DNA of 64,000 nt from Burkholderia sp. S171 (lineage in GTDB: Bacteria; Pseudomonadota; Gammaproteobacteria; Burkholderiales; Burkholderiaceae): NCBI RefSeq assembly GCF_009766085.1, contig NZ_LMUF01000052.1:428392-492391 (forward strand). Reading direction: 5' to 3'. The notes beneath the pieces were generated by a model that saw nothing but the letters and a program-made list of their open reading frames with translations, searched no databases and had not been told where the DNA came from. The stretch's first letter is position 1. Each line of letters begins with the position of its first letter. The position numbers were made by a program, and so were the translations under genes. Positions 27,178 to 36,412 of this stretch are shown piece after piece.

Positions 27178-28512
27178 TCAGGCGTGCTGCCTGCGTTTGT
27201 CGATGACGTCGCGGATCTGGTAATAACTCCCCAGCGCCGGCATGAACCACGGCTTGCCGCGATAAAGCGGGTGCGTGAGCATCGGCGTGCCATAAGCGCT
27301 GCTCTCAGGCGCTTGTCCTTCGATAATCAGGCGTGCGACCTTGTAGCCGAGGTAGGTCATCATCACGACGCCGCTGCCGTTGCAACCGAGCGCGTAGTGG
27401 ATACCGTCGGCGGTGCGGCCCAGATGCGGCAGGAAGTCGAGTGTGAGCGCCACCGTGCCGCCCCAGCTATGAGCTATCTTTACGTCGGCCATCTGCGGAA
27501 AGCGCTCCACCATTTGCGCGTGCAGGACCGCACCCGACTGACGACGGTCGAGGTTGTAAAAGCGCGCGCGGCCACCAAACAGGAAACGCTTGCCATCGGG
27601 TGAATAGCGGTAGTAATTGACCACGCGGCGCGTCTCCGAAATACCGCGACGCTTCGGTATCAGCGACGCCTTCAGCTCAGCAGGAAGCTCTTCGGTCGCA
27701 ATCTGATGCGACACGACCGGCACCACGCAGCGCTTCAGGTCCGGCATCGATTCGCCCGTATAACCGTTGGTGCAGATCACCACGTGCCGGCTCGCGAGCG
27801 TTCCCCGCGCGGTCTCCACGCGATACCCCGCCCCTGAGCGCGCAACGCTTTTGACCGGGGCCTTGCTGCACACCGTGACACCCGCGCCACGAGCGGCGGC
27901 GAGCAGACCGGCGAACATCATCGACGGGTGCACTTGTCCCGCGCGCTCGAGCAATACGCCGCCCGCGTAAATGTTGCTTGCCAGTTCGCTGCGCAGTTCG
28001 TCGCGCGAGAGAATCCGTGCGCCCGCCGACGCGTACGCGTTGAGGTTCACGATGCGCTTTTTCCACGCGGCCAGATGCGCGTCGGTCCACATCGCGTTGA
28101 TGCGGCCGGCCTTCACATAAGCGCATTCGATTGCGTTGTCCCTGAGGATGCTTTCAAACACGCCGTAGGAGGCGGCCGCTTCACGCAGCAGCACTTGCTG
28201 GCGTTGTTCCGATACGGCGTTGTCCAGCTTCTTGCCCGAGGGTGCCTTGCCCACGTTCACGCCTCCCGAGACCTGCCCGCCACTCAGCGTGCTCGCGCCG
28301 ATGCCGGGCACATCGGCTTCGAGCACGGCCACGCTCAGACCATGCTTCGCGAATTCGAGCGCGCACGACAACCCCGCATAACCCGCGCCGACGATCGCCA
28401 CATCGACTTCGCGCGGCACCTCGGACATCAGGTCGTCGTGCGGACGCCAGTCTTTCCACCAGTACGGGGTATCGGTGAAATCGGAAGAAAACACTTGGCT
28501 GCGGGTCGACAC
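27178..28512 (-). CDS. PuuB/DAAO-type FAD-dependent oxidoreductase (copy 2)
   Basis: A flavoprotein of about 444 aa. It has the FAD Rossmann motif VAIVGAGYAGLSCALEFAKHG and a C-terminal flavin-binding segment YALGCNGSGVVMMTYLGYKVA. It is related to the oxidase at 19877-21154 but diverged; for example, the GRNGGQ of copy 1 is TLSGGQ here. The start is uncertain. GTG 28512 has AAGGAC upstream, whereas ATG 28560 has no ribosome site, so I prefer GTG. It lies between the aminotransferase and hyuA and is probably cotranscribed with both. It would oxidise an amine or amino acid released in the pathway. Confidence 0.87.
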   Translation of the reverse strand: MSTRSQVFSSDFTDTPYWWKDWRPHDDLMSEVPREVDVAIVGAGYAGLSCALEFAKHGLSVAVLEADVPGIGASTLSGGQVSGGVNVGKAPSGKKLDNAVSEQRQQVLLREAAASYGVFESILRDNAIECAYVKAGRINAMWTDAHLAAWKKRIVNLNAYASAGARILSRDELRSELASNIYAGGVLLERAGQVHPSMMFAGLLAAARGAGVTVCSKAPVKSVARSGAGYRVETARGTLASRHVVICTNGYTGESMPDLKRCVVPVVSHQIATEELPAELKASLIPKRRGISETRRVVNYYRYSPDGKRFLFGGRARFYNLDRRQSGAVLHAQMVERFPQMADVKIAHSWGGTVALTLDFLPHLGRTADGIHYALGCNGSGVVMMTYLGYKVARLIIEGQAPESSAYGTPMLTHPLYRGKPWFMPALGSYYQIRDVIDKRRQHA

Positions 28513-28603
28513 GGTGAGGTCCTTGATACGATGGCGGTAAATGATAGGACTACGATGCATTAAGGATTTTTTTCTTCAGTGTAATGTTACTGGTAGTGAC
28601 GCA

Positions 28604-30031
28604 TCAGCCGGACACGGACAAATCCTCGCTCGCCGCGTGCAGCGCCTGCCGCGTAATGCCAATAATTTCGTCGATGTCCGCTCGAGTGGCGACCAGCGGC
28701 GGCGCAAATCCGATGATGTCGTTAATGCCAAGCGGACGAACGATCAGGCCACGCGCAAGCGCCGCCTGCGCGACCCGGGCGCTGACCCTGAGGGCAGGCG
28801 CAAACGGTGTGCGTTCGGTCTTGTCGGCCATTAGCTCAAGCGCTGCCAACATCCCCTCGCCTCGTACATTGCCGACGAGCGGGTGATCATCGAATGCGGC
28901 GTGCAGGCTCTCCTGCAAATACGCGCCGACATCGGCGGCATTGCGTGTCAGTTGTTCACGTTCGAGGATGTCGAGGTTCGTCAACGCCGCGGCCGCGCAC
29001 ACCGGATGACCCGAGTAAGTCCAGCCGTGGCTCATTGCGCCTTGCTCCCGCGAGCCGCGTTCGATTACGTCCCACACCCGTTCGCCGACAATCACGCCGG
29101 AAAGCGGCAAGTACCCGCTCGTGAGTCCCTTAGCGACCGAGATCAGATCCGGTTCGATACCGTAATGCTCGGAGCCGTTGCGCGAACCAAGGCGCCCGAA
29201 ACCGCAGACGACTTCATCGGCGACGAACAGGATGTCGTGGCGCTTCAGCACGGCCTGGATAGCTGGCCAGTAGCCAGCCGGTGGCGGCAGGATGCCGCCC
29301 GAGCCCATGACCGGTTCGCCAAAAAATGCGGCGATGGTGTCAGCCCCTTCGCTTTCTATCAACCGTTCAAGCTGTTCGACGCAACTCGCGACAAACGCGC
29401 TTTCGCTTTCACCCGGCTGAGCGTCGCGATAAAAGTCGGGACACGCCGTGTGCAGCACTTGCGGCATGGGCAAGTCGAAAGCCGCGTGAAACTTCGCTTG
29501 TCCCGTGAGGCTGCCGGTCGCAATACCCGAACCGTGATAGCTGCGATGCCTCGCGATGATCTTTTTCTTGCGCGGACGCCCGAGCACATTGTTGTAGTAC
29601 CAGACCAGCTTGATCTGTGTCTCGTTGGCGTCCGAGCCGGACATGCCGTAGAAAACCTTCTTCATACCCGGCGGCGACCAGTCCTCGATCAGCCGCTGCG
29701 ACAGTTCAACGGCGGGGTCGTTCGAGAAGCCTGCATACGTGTGATAGAACGACAGCTTGCGGCTTTGGGCCGCTATCGCCTCGGCCATCTCCTCGCGTCC
29801 ATAACCGATGTTCACGCAATACAGCCCGGCGAATGCATCGATATAAGAACGGCCCGCGTGATCCTCTATGCGTATTCCTGACGCACGCTTCATGAGGCGC
29901 CCTTCCAGTTCGCCGGATGCATGATCGGACGCGTGCGTTCCGGGATGCATGAAGTGGCGCCGGTCTGTTGCGAGGATCGCATCGCTCAGCGAGAGGGATG
30001 CAGGGTTCATGACGGTGTCGATCAGGTTCAT
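28604..30031 (-). CDS. Class III pyridoxal-phosphate aminotransferase (omega-amino acid/diamine:pyruvate type)
   Basis: This 475-aa PLP enzyme transfers an amino group from the far end of an amine or omega-amino acid to pyruvate or another keto acid. The schiff-base lysine lies in SVAKGLTSGYLPLSG, and the class III aspartate in LFVADEVVCGFGR pairs with the PLP ring nitrogen. SpuC-like features include MSHGWTYSGHPVCAAAAL. Its ATG overlaps the stop of the aldo/keto reductase by four bases (ATGA), implying translational coupling. With the two FAD oxidases it suggests breakdown of a diamine or omega-amino compound to an aldehyde, which the reductase may act on. Confidence 0.92.
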   Translation of the reverse strand: MNLIDTVMNPASLSLSDAILATDRRHFMHPGTHASDHASGELEGRLMKRASGIRIEDHAGRSYIDAFAGLYCVNIGYGREEMAEAIAAQSRKLSFYHTYAGFSNDPAVELSQRLIEDWSPPGMKKVFYGMSGSDANETQIKLVWYYNNVLGRPRKKKIIARHRSYHGSGIATGSLTGQAKFHAAFDLPMPQVLHTACPDFYRDAQPGESESAFVASCVEQLERLIESEGADTIAAFFGEPVMGSGGILPPPAGYWPAIQAVLKRHDILFVADEVVCGFGRLGSRNGSEHYGIEPDLISVAKGLTSGYLPLSGVIVGERVWDVIERGSREQGAMSHGWTYSGHPVCAAAALTNLDILEREQLTRNAADVGAYLQESLHAAFDDHPLVGNVRGEGMLAALELMADKTERTPFAPALRVSARVAQAALARGLIVRPLGINDIIGFAPPLVATRADIDEIIGITRQALHAASEDLSVSG

Positions 30032-30921
30032 GGCTGCGCTGCAGGTAAGTAGTTATCCAGATTATTTTCGACGTCCCATGCGGGATGCCACGCAGGCTTG
30101 CTCACGCGGCCATCGGCGCGGGCGAGCGCGCCGATGCGCGCCATCGATACCGCATCAAGTTCGAAATCAAATACCGCGAGGTTTTCCACTATGCGCACCG
30201 GATTCGACGACTTCGGAATTGCCGCGACGCCGGGCTGCTGGATCAGCCAGCGCAAGATGATCTGCGCGGGTTGCTTGTCGTGCTGACGAGCAATCTCCGC
30301 GATCAACGGATCGGCAAGCAGCTTGCCGCTGCCCAGCGGTGAGTGCGAGATCAGGGCCATGCCATGGCGCGAACAGGCAGCGAGCAGCTTGGTCTGATCG
30401 AGATACGGATGGTATTCGCACTGGTTCGCGACCAGCGGCAACGGCGAGAGCGCCACTGCACGATCGAGCAGCGCCACCGGAAAGTTCGATACACCGATAT
30501 GACGCGTCAGGCCGCGGCGCTGCGCGTCGTTGAGCGCGCCGATCGTCTCTTCCAACGGCACGTCGGGGTTAGGCCAGTGCACAAGCAGCAGGTCGACGTG
30601 ATCGAGCCCTAGTCGCGCGACGCTCGCTTCTGCCGCGCGGTGGAAATCGGCTGCGCGCAATTCGGTATGCCAGACCTTGGTGGTGACGAACACGTCGCGG
30701 CGCGGCACGCCGCACGCAGCGAGCGCCTGGCCGACCGCCTGCTCGTTCTCGTAGCGGGCAGCAGTGTCGATATGCCGATACCCCGCGTCGAGGGCCGCGC
30801 GCACGGCACGCACGCCTTCATCGTGGGTGGATTGCCATGTGCCCAGACCCAACCGGGGAATCAGGGCACCGTTAGCGGCGACTACCTGCAAAGATGCAGG
30901 CGCTTGCAGTGAAAATGTCAT
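30028..30921 (-). CDS. Aldo/keto reductase (2,5-diketogluconate reductase type)
   Basis: A 297-aa NADPH-dependent TIM-barrel reductase. The catalytic tetrad is visible: D and Y in AGYRHIDTAARYENE, K in VTTKVWHTEL, and H in VHWPNPD. The C-terminal cofactor segment IPKSSNPVRI is also clear. It reduces an aldehyde or ketone to an alcohol. It is the first gene of the long minus-strand cluster; its upstream region holds the IclR-divergent promoter and a palindrome. It overlaps the aminotransferase start by four bases. Probable job: remove a reactive aldehyde formed by the downstream transaminase or oxidases. Confidence 0.93.
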   Translation of the reverse strand: MTFSLQAPASLQVVAANGALIPRLGLGTWQSTHDEGVRAVRAALDAGYRHIDTAARYENEQAVGQALAACGVPRRDVFVTTKVWHTELRAADFHRAAEASVARLGLDHVDLLLVHWPNPDVPLEETIGALNDAQRRGLTRHIGVSNFPVALLDRAVALSPLPLVANQCEYHPYLDQTKLLAACSRHGMALISHSPLGSGKLLADPLIAEIARQHDKQPAQIILRWLIQQPGVAAIPKSSNPVRIVENLAVFDFELDAVSMARIGALARADGRVSKPAWHPAWDVENNLDNYLPAAQP

Positions 30922-30957
30922 CGCGAGAGTGTTTTCGGGATTCCGACAATTTTATTT

Positions 30958-30978
30958 CCGTGCCATAATGCGGCACGG
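30958..30978. promoter_or_regulatory. Palindromic operator candidate between aldo/keto reductase and iclR-type gene
   Basis: CCGTGCC 30958-30964 and GGCACGG 30972-30978 are exact inverted arms around a 7-base centre. The site lies 37 bases from the reductase start in the divergent promoter region, a fitting place for the IclR-family regulator. Confidence 0.55.
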
Positions 30979-31093
30979 TGTTCCATATTCGACAAGCGCA
31001 AAGTAACACGCGCTTTTTTACGTTGCAAGCGAACGGCGCGAGCGCAAGAACGGGAGCGCGCTTCCTTGCGCCCGCAAATCACGGGAGGAGTGC

Positions 31094-31825
31094 ATGAATA
31101 GTTTGTTGAAGAGCCTGGAGATTTTGGAAGCGGTATCGCAGAACCAGCCGGTCAGCGTGGGCGTGCTGGCGCGTTTGCTGGATATGCCGAAATCCAGCGT
31201 GCAGCGCGTACTAATGACCTTTCTCGAAGCCGGCTGGCTGCGTCAGACCGGCGGCGACCTGACGCGCTGGGAAGTAGGCGCGCGGATCCTCGGCGTGCGT
31301 CCTGCCGCGCTTCGTGGCGGCGCGCTGTATGCCGCTGCGCGCGAGCCGATGCGCGAACTGCGGGAGCTGACCAACGAGACGGTGCACCTGTCGATCCCGG
31401 ACAGCACCAAGTCGATGGTGCTCATCGATCGCGCGGATTGCACGCAGACGGTGCGCACCTTCAGTCCTATCGGCGACCTTAGTCCGTTTCACGCAACCGC
31501 AACCGGCCTTGCCGTGCTCGCGTACATGAGCGGGGCCGAGGTGGACGAGATCCTGAGCCGCGACCTGCCGAAATTCAGCGACACCACGCCGTGCGACCCC
31601 GCCGAGATACGACTCGAACTCGAACGCATCCGGCAGCGCGGATATTCAATCAACCTGTCGCAGTATCGGCGCGCGGTGTGCGCTATTGGGGCCGCGATTA
31701 TTGATTCGGACGGCGCGCCGGTCGGCAGCATCTGCATCTCCATGCCCGAATCCCGCTACGAATCCAAACGCCTTAAGGAATGGGGGCAAGCCGTGGCAAA
31801 GGCTGCCGCGGCTATCAGCGTTTAG
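31094..31825 (+). CDS. IclR-family transcriptional regulator
   Basis: A 243-aa regulator. Residues 1-70 form the winged HTH, with the family pattern SVGVLARLLDMPKSSVQRVL. The effector domain follows, with FSPIGDLSPFHATATGLAVLAYM matching the IclR ligand-pocket region and a C-terminal half containing RQRGYSINL and AVCAIGAAIID. The start ATG 31094 has a strong GGGAGGAG site. It is divergent from the eight-gene catabolic cluster ending at 18579 and most likely controls it. The effector may be the cluster's substrate or a keto-acid intermediate. Confidence 0.93.
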   Translation: MNSLLKSLEILEAVSQNQPVSVGVLARLLDMPKSSVQRVLMTFLEAGWLRQTGGDLTRWEVGARILGVRPAALRGGALYAAAREPMRELRELTNETVHLSIPDSTKSMVLIDRADCTQTVRTFSPIGDLSPFHATATGLAVLAYMSGAEVDEILSRDLPKFSDTTPCDPAEIRLELERIRQRGYSINLSQYRRAVCAIGAAIIDSDGAPVGSICISMPESRYESKRLKEWGQAVAKAAAAISV

Positions 31826-31843
31826 GGTAGCTACAGGCGCGAC

Positions 31844-31880
31844 GCGTACGCCACATCAGTGACAAGATTCAGGCGTACGC
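31844..31880. repeat. Paired GCGTACGC palindromes between iclR-type and HAD genes
   Basis: GCGTACGCC 31844-31852 and GGCGTACGC 31872-31880 are a 9-bp inverted pair, and the core GCGTACGC is itself a palindrome. They lie in the 104-base gap before the HAD gene. They could be a terminator stem for the regulator (no T-run seen) or a two-site operator. Confidence 0.35.
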
Positions 31881-31929
31881 TGTCATCACGCTCTGAAGCC
31901 GCCTGAACCCACTGCCAAAGGACCCCATC

Positions 31930-32604
31930 ATGCGAATCGAAACTTCATTCCTGTTCGACCTCGACGGAACGCTCGTCGACAGCGTGTACCAGCATGTTCT
32001 TGCATGGAAAGAAGCACTTGATGCGGAAGGTATCGAGCTGTCGGTATGGCGCATCCATCGCAAGATCGGAATGAGTGGTGGCCTCTTCACGAACCAGTTG
32101 CTGCGCGAGACGCACGGGGAGATCAGTCCGGAACGCGTAGAGCGTTTGCGGCGCACTCATGCGGACGCTTATCAACGCCTGCGTGCACAGGTTTGCCCGT
32201 TGCCTGGCGCACGCGAGTTGCTCGCGGCGCTCACCGAAGCAGGCACGCGCTGGGCCATTGCGACCAGCGGCCGGATGGAAACAGCGGCCATGAATCTGGA
32301 AGCGCTCGGAGTCGATCCGGCGAAGTCGGTGGTCGTCACGCGCGACGATGTTAAGTACGCCAAACCTGATCCTGACCTTTTCATCGCAGCGGCGTTGCGT
32401 CTGGGCGTATCGATTGAGCATTGTGTCGTGGTCGGCGACAGCATCTGGGACATGCTCGCCGCGCGGCGTTGCCGTTCGCTAGGCGTGGGGTTGCTGTCGG
32501 GTGGATACGGCATGGATGAACTGGAACGGGCCGGCGCGCTGCGCGTGTACGAAGATCCGGCGGACCTGCTGTTACATCTCGATGAAGTTGCCGCAAGACC
32601 TTAG
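31930..32604 (+). CDS. HAD-superfamily hydrolase (phosphoglycolate phosphatase/beta-phosphoglucomutase type)
   Basis: A 224-aa subfamily IA HAD phosphatase with all four motifs: DLDGTLVDS (nucleophile aspartate and general acid), ATSGRM (motif II serine), the lysine in KYAKPDPDLF, and VVVGDSIWDM (acidic motif IV). A helical cap is inserted between motifs I and II. The start ATG 31930 follows an AAAGGA site. It would hydrolyse a small phosphate ester; housekeeping or detoxification roles are both possible. It stands alone between the IclR-type gene and the lipoprotein gene. Confidence 0.9.
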   Translation: MRIETSFLFDLDGTLVDSVYQHVLAWKEALDAEGIELSVWRIHRKIGMSGGLFTNQLLRETHGEISPERVERLRRTHADAYQRLRAQVCPLPGARELLAALTEAGTRWAIATSGRMETAAMNLEALGVDPAKSVVVTRDDVKYAKPDPDLFIAAALRLGVSIEHCVVVGDSIWDMLAARRCRSLGVGLLSGGYGMDELERAGALRVYEDPADLLLHLDEVAARP

Positions 32605-32690
32605 ACCTTGAAGACGAATCACTTTAGCGGCCGTTGCGGCTGTGCTAGATTGCAGCCCAAAGACCTGCAACCCGCGACCAAAAAATTAAA

Positions 32691-34280
32691 ATGAAAGCGT
32701 TGGCTAATAAAATAGACAGCTTCGTGCTGTTGGGATTCACCGGGGTACTTCTTCTATTGCTCGCATCGTGCGCACCGGTCAGACCGGACGACCCTCATGC
32801 GGACAACCAACCCGATCCATCGGCATTTGCCGACGCGCTCAGTCCCCCAGGCGGCGTGCCCTGCCGACTGGGGCGGCCGAAATACACGGCGCTGCAACGG
32901 CAGATGGGCGTACGGGGCAGCGTGCGGATCACGTACGTGGTCAATACGGCGGGTCGGATCGACCTCGTCATTGTCGACAAGAGCAGTGGCAATCAGGAAC
33001 TCGACAGCGCGGCCCGCGAAGCGATCGCGAAGGGTACATGTGCCCCTTATGTCGTGGATGGCGTAGCGCACCGGGTCGTGCAGCACACGACCTTTAACTT
33101 CGAACCCGCGCTTCACGTCCCGCCTCCGAGCCGGGCAGACGCTGCGGCGGGTATCAATCCATCATCGGCCCCGGCGGCGCTGTACCGGTCGCAACAGGCG
33201 GCCGTCAATCCGGTTACGCCGACCCAGGCGGTACCGTCTGTACCGTGGGCCAACCCGCCGCTTCCGGCTTCACCAGCTGCTTCATCGACGGGAAACGTGT
33301 CGCTCGCTGCAGCAATCCAGGCCGCCAGCCTGCAAAAGCTGGGCGTTGCACCGGACTCGCCCAAGGCTGCCACGATCAAGCGCTGGAGCGAGCGCATGCG
33401 CACGGATCCCGACGTCAGCCGCTTTCTTGGCAACGGACCGAACCATGCCAGCCTGCTTTCGCTCAACCCGCAGCTGCGCACGGAATTCTTCACCGAAGGC
33501 ATGCTGCGACTCTCGCCGGAAGAACGCAGCAAGCTGGCCGAACTTGCATCGAAGGCACTCGACAACGCGCCGCCCGATTGCGGCGGGATCAAGAGCACGC
33601 CGGTGGTGATGTCACGGTATATGTCGATCGCGACCATGTCCGATGCCGATGTCGACACCTACTTCGGGATCACGTTCGCGATGCTAAAACAATCGGCACT
33701 GCAAACCCCGCTCGCTCAAGTGACGCAAGAACAGCGTGCGCAAGGGCAGTTGGCTGTCGTCCACGCCTTGCAGGACCTGTTGAAGAATGACGCGCAAGGC
33801 ACACGCGATGTCGCCGCAGCAGTGGTCGATCCGACCGGCGTCACCGCCGAAGTCTGGTGCCGCAACGCTCGCATCTATAACCGTGCGGTGCTCGCAACGC
33901 CGCAGCCCTTTCGCGACTGGTCGATTGTTGCTGCCAGCATTGATGCGAAGACCCGGTTAGCGTCAATGGCGCAGCCGTTCATGCCGGGCGCCGTCGCGCC
34001 CGGCATGGCATCTGCGGGCGACTATGCGACCCAGGTTCAACGACGCATACGGCCCAACATTGTGTGGGCCGGTCCGACGCTCGATCTGGAGACGGTCATC
34101 AGCGTGCGATGCGCGCCGACCGGGACCCTGCTCTCCGCGACCATTTCCCGTAGCAGCGGTAACGCAACCTGGGATATGGCCGCTTTGCGGGCCATGCAGC
34201 GCTCGGATCCGATGCCGCTCGATACCGACGGGCGCGCACCATCGGCGTTCTCTATCACTTTGCGACCGGCGGGCGGTTAG
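32691..34280 (+). CDS. Lipoprotein with two TonB/TolA C-terminal-like domains
   Basis: This 529-aa envelope protein has a lipoprotein signal ending in LLLASC, with the lipidated cysteine at residue 27. Residues about 55-140 form a TonB C-terminal-like domain (GSVRITYVVNTAGRIDLVIVD, then DSAAREAIAKG). A second related domain lies at about 455-529 (ETVISVRCAPTGTLLSATIS, then WDMAALRAMQRS). Between them lies an Ala/Pro/Gln linker and a mostly helical region of about 230 residues that I do not recognise. No TonB transmembrane anchor or ExbB/ExbD genes are present, so it is not a standard energy transducer. It may be a periplasmic scaffold or peptidoglycan/Tol partner; function unknown. Confidence 0.75.
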   Translation: MKALANKIDSFVLLGFTGVLLLLLASCAPVRPDDPHADNQPDPSAFADALSPPGGVPCRLGRPKYTALQRQMGVRGSVRITYVVNTAGRIDLVIVDKSSGNQELDSAAREAIAKGTCAPYVVDGVAHRVVQHTTFNFEPALHVPPPSRADAAAGINPSSAPAALYRSQQAAVNPVTPTQAVPSVPWANPPLPASPAASSTGNVSLAAAIQAASLQKLGVAPDSPKAATIKRWSERMRTDPDVSRFLGNGPNHASLLSLNPQLRTEFFTEGMLRLSPEERSKLAELASKALDNAPPDCGGIKSTPVVMSRYMSIATMSDADVDTYFGITFAMLKQSALQTPLAQVTQEQRAQGQLAVVHALQDLLKNDAQGTRDVAAAVVDPTGVTAEVWCRNARIYNRAVLATPQPFRDWSIVAASIDAKTRLASMAQPFMPGAVAPGMASAGDYATQVQRRIRPNIVWAGPTLDLETVISVRCAPTGTLLSATISRSSGNATWDMAALRAMQRSDPMPLDTDGRAPSAFSITLRPAGG

Positions 34281-34450
34281 ATCTGCGCCGGCAATACGTC
34301 ATCGACATCTCGTCAAACCGGTCCTAAATAAAACTTCATGAATACGCCGCCTTCGGAATAGGGCTGAGTCATTAATCTGCATGAACCGGGCAACAACGAC
34401 GGTTCGTCGCAGATCCGGTAACTCGCCAACCCTCGTTCCAGGAGAACACC

Positions 34451-34696
34451 ATGAAGACTTCAATGATCGCCCTCGCCTTTGCAGGAGTGTTGGCTACCGG
34501 TTCCGCCTTTGCAGCACAAACCGCTCCGTCGACGCAGACCGGCCAGACGGCAATCCAGGCGGCCGGCCAATGGGTTCCGCCGTATGGACAGGCCGTTGCA
34601 CCGAAAACACGTGCACAGGTCTATCAAGAACTCGTCCACGCGGAGAAGGATGGCCAGCTTGCGTATCTGGACGCCACACTTTATTCGCATGGCTAA
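34451..34696 (+). CDS. DUF4148 domain-containing small secreted protein
   Basis: An 81-aa protein with a Sec signal peptide (MKTSMIALAFAGVLATGSAFA, cleavage after AFA near residue 21) and a short mature part with the DUF4148 core KTRAQVYQELVHAEKDGQL. This family is abundant in Burkholderiaceae and has no established function. A GGAG site lies 8 bases before ATG 34451. It stands alone and is followed by a terminator-like hairpin. Confidence 0.92.
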   Translation: MKTSMIALAFAGVLATGSAFAAQTAPSTQTGQTAIQAAGQWVPPYGQAVAPKTRAQVYQELVHAEKDGQLAYLDATLYSHG

Positions 34697-34712
34697 GCAT
34701 AAAAATGCGGAC

Positions 34713-34739
34713 CTCGCGGGGTCCTGCCGGTCCCGCGAG
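34713..34739 (+). terminator. Probable terminator after the DUF4148 gene
   Basis: CTCGCGGG 34713-34720 and CCCGCGAG 34732-34739 form an 8-bp GC-rich stem with an 11-base loop, 16 bases after the stop codon. Only a poor T-tract follows (ATCCCTCGGATTTCT), so efficiency is uncertain. Confidence 0.5.
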
Positions 34740-34816
34740 ATCCCTCGGATTTCTACGAGCGGCTTTGCATAAGCAAGCGGCTTCCGTATCAGACGAGCAG
34801 ACAAGGAGATGATCAG

Positions 34817-36220
34817 TCAGACGCTATAGGCGAGTCGCAGTCCGCCCCAATGACGGCCTGCGACCATGATGGGCGCGGACACGTCTTTCATCAGCGCGTA
34901 TTCCCCGGCGCCCATATCGCGTCGATATGTCTGCAACAGGAAAGGCTTGGTGTGAGACCCCGAGGCTAGCCCGGTGCGGTCATTGAAGATGCGCCGGTTA
35001 CGCGAATGGGCGGCGTTCCAGGCGGGATCGGAGCCTTGCGATTGCGAAAACTTCTTGTTGTGCGTGGGCAAGTAACCCTTGGTATCGACGGCCGCACAGA
35101 ACACCACGCGTTCATCCAGCGCCAGCAAGGGCTCCTGAATGTCCGGCAGGATACGGTCCGCAAGCTGGATATAGCGGGTCGTGAATTGCTCAGGATTGGT
35201 ACCGGCAATCGGGGTATACGCATGATCGAAAAGATCCGCGGCCGATATCTCACCGCGCGAAATGGCATGCTCGAACGCCCGGCCGATCTTCTGCGCGGCG
35301 GTCATGACCGCATCGATAAAGCGCGTATCGGGCGTCTCTATCCCCGCTTCGGCCGTCAGTTCGATCAAGGTTTCGGACACACCCAACAGCTTGCTCAACT
35401 GATCGCGCGCCTTCGTGAAGCTGCCGCTTGACTGCTCGACGCCGCCGACCATCTCGGAGACCTGAGACGCAAGCCCGCTGCATTGCTGATCGATCGATTC
35501 GGTTTGCGAAGCAATTTGCTCGGCTTCTACGCTCAACTCGGTGATCGCTTTTCCCGTCGCCGACACAACCTCGCCAATCGCATGCGTGCCCTCTTTGACT
35601 CGTTGCGCACGTGCCGCGCTGGCGGACCCTTCTGCCATCAGCAGGTCAGCCTGACCCGACAGCCTGGTGAGTGTCGTCCCGATCTCGGAGGTGGCCTGCG
35701 CGGTCTTGGCGGACAACGCCTTCACTTCAGCGGCGACCACGGCAAAGCTCTTGCCGAACTCCCCCGCGCGGGCCGCTTCGATCGCGGCGTTCAAGGCCAA
35801 TAGATTAGTCTGGCGCGCGATGATCGAAATTTCTTCCGAGATCTTGCTGACGTCGCTCAATGACTCTCGCAAGGTCTCGATCTCCGCCGCCATCACCGAG
35901 ACGCTGTCCACCAGACTATGGATGTCTGCCAGCGACACCCTGACCGTCTCCTGAGACTGGCCGACGTCGGACGCGGCCTGATCTGCCACGAGACGCATCT
36001 GGCGCGCCGCCGCGGCAATCCGCTGGTTGCCTTCCATGGTCGACATGGCGGAACGCTGCAAGCCGTGGCACAAATCCGCCTGACGCGCCGCGCGGGCCGC
36101 CACTTCCTCGACGTGCCCCGATACATCGCAAATCTCGATCCCCAGCTTGCCCGCATGGTCGGCGATCTTGCCGACCGCCGCCAGCGTGCGCCCGCGTTGC
36201 CCGAATCCGAAACCCGTCAT
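34817..36220 (-). CDS. Cytoplasmic methyl-accepting chemotaxis protein with C-terminal sensor-like domain
   Basis: A 467-aa receptor without membrane helices. The signalling core is central (about residues 60-290), with the kinase-contact tip [37 protein letters not shown] separate C-terminal domain (about 300-467) ends with [25 protein letters not shown], a Cache/PAS-like end seen in a group of soluble MCPs. ATG 36220 is preferred; the alternative 36274 has no ribosome site. It would feed intracellular signals such as redox or metabolic state to CheA. No other che genes are nearby. Confidence 0.87.
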   Translation of the reverse strand: MTGFGFGQRGRTLAAVGKIADHAGKLGIEICDVSGHVEEVAARAARQADLCHGLQRSAMSTMEGNQRIAAAARQMRLVADQAASDVGQSQETVRVSLADIHSLVDSVSVMAAEIETLRESLSDVSKISEEISIIARQTNLLALNAAIEAARAGEFGKSFAVVAAEVKALSAKTAQATSEIGTTLTRLSGQADLLMAEGSASAARAQRVKEGTHAIGEVVSATGKAITELSVEAEQIASQTESIDQQCSGLASQVSEMVGGVEQSSGSFTKARDQLSKLLGVSETLIELTAEAGIETPDTRFIDAVMTAAQKIGRAFEHAISRGEISAADLFDHAYTPIAGTNPEQFTTRYIQLADRILPDIQEPLLALDERVVFCAAVDTKGYLPTHNKKFSQSQGSDPAWNAAHSRNRRIFNDRTGLASGSHTKPFLLQTYRRDMGAGEYALMKDVSAPIMVAGRHWGGLRLAYSV

Positions 36221-36412
36221 CCCTTGCCCCCGGTGTTTTAATTTGCGCGGAATTCCCCAGTTGCGTCTCGACATGCCGGGTTCATCGAATTCCGCGTGAC
36301 GTCCTCCCGTATAACGTCCGATTGCAGGGAAAACTAAAGGGGCGCGAGGCGATGGATGCGATACATCGGGGTTTGCCCGGAGTCAGGGCGGCATGGGGCC
36401 AGCCCACCGGCT

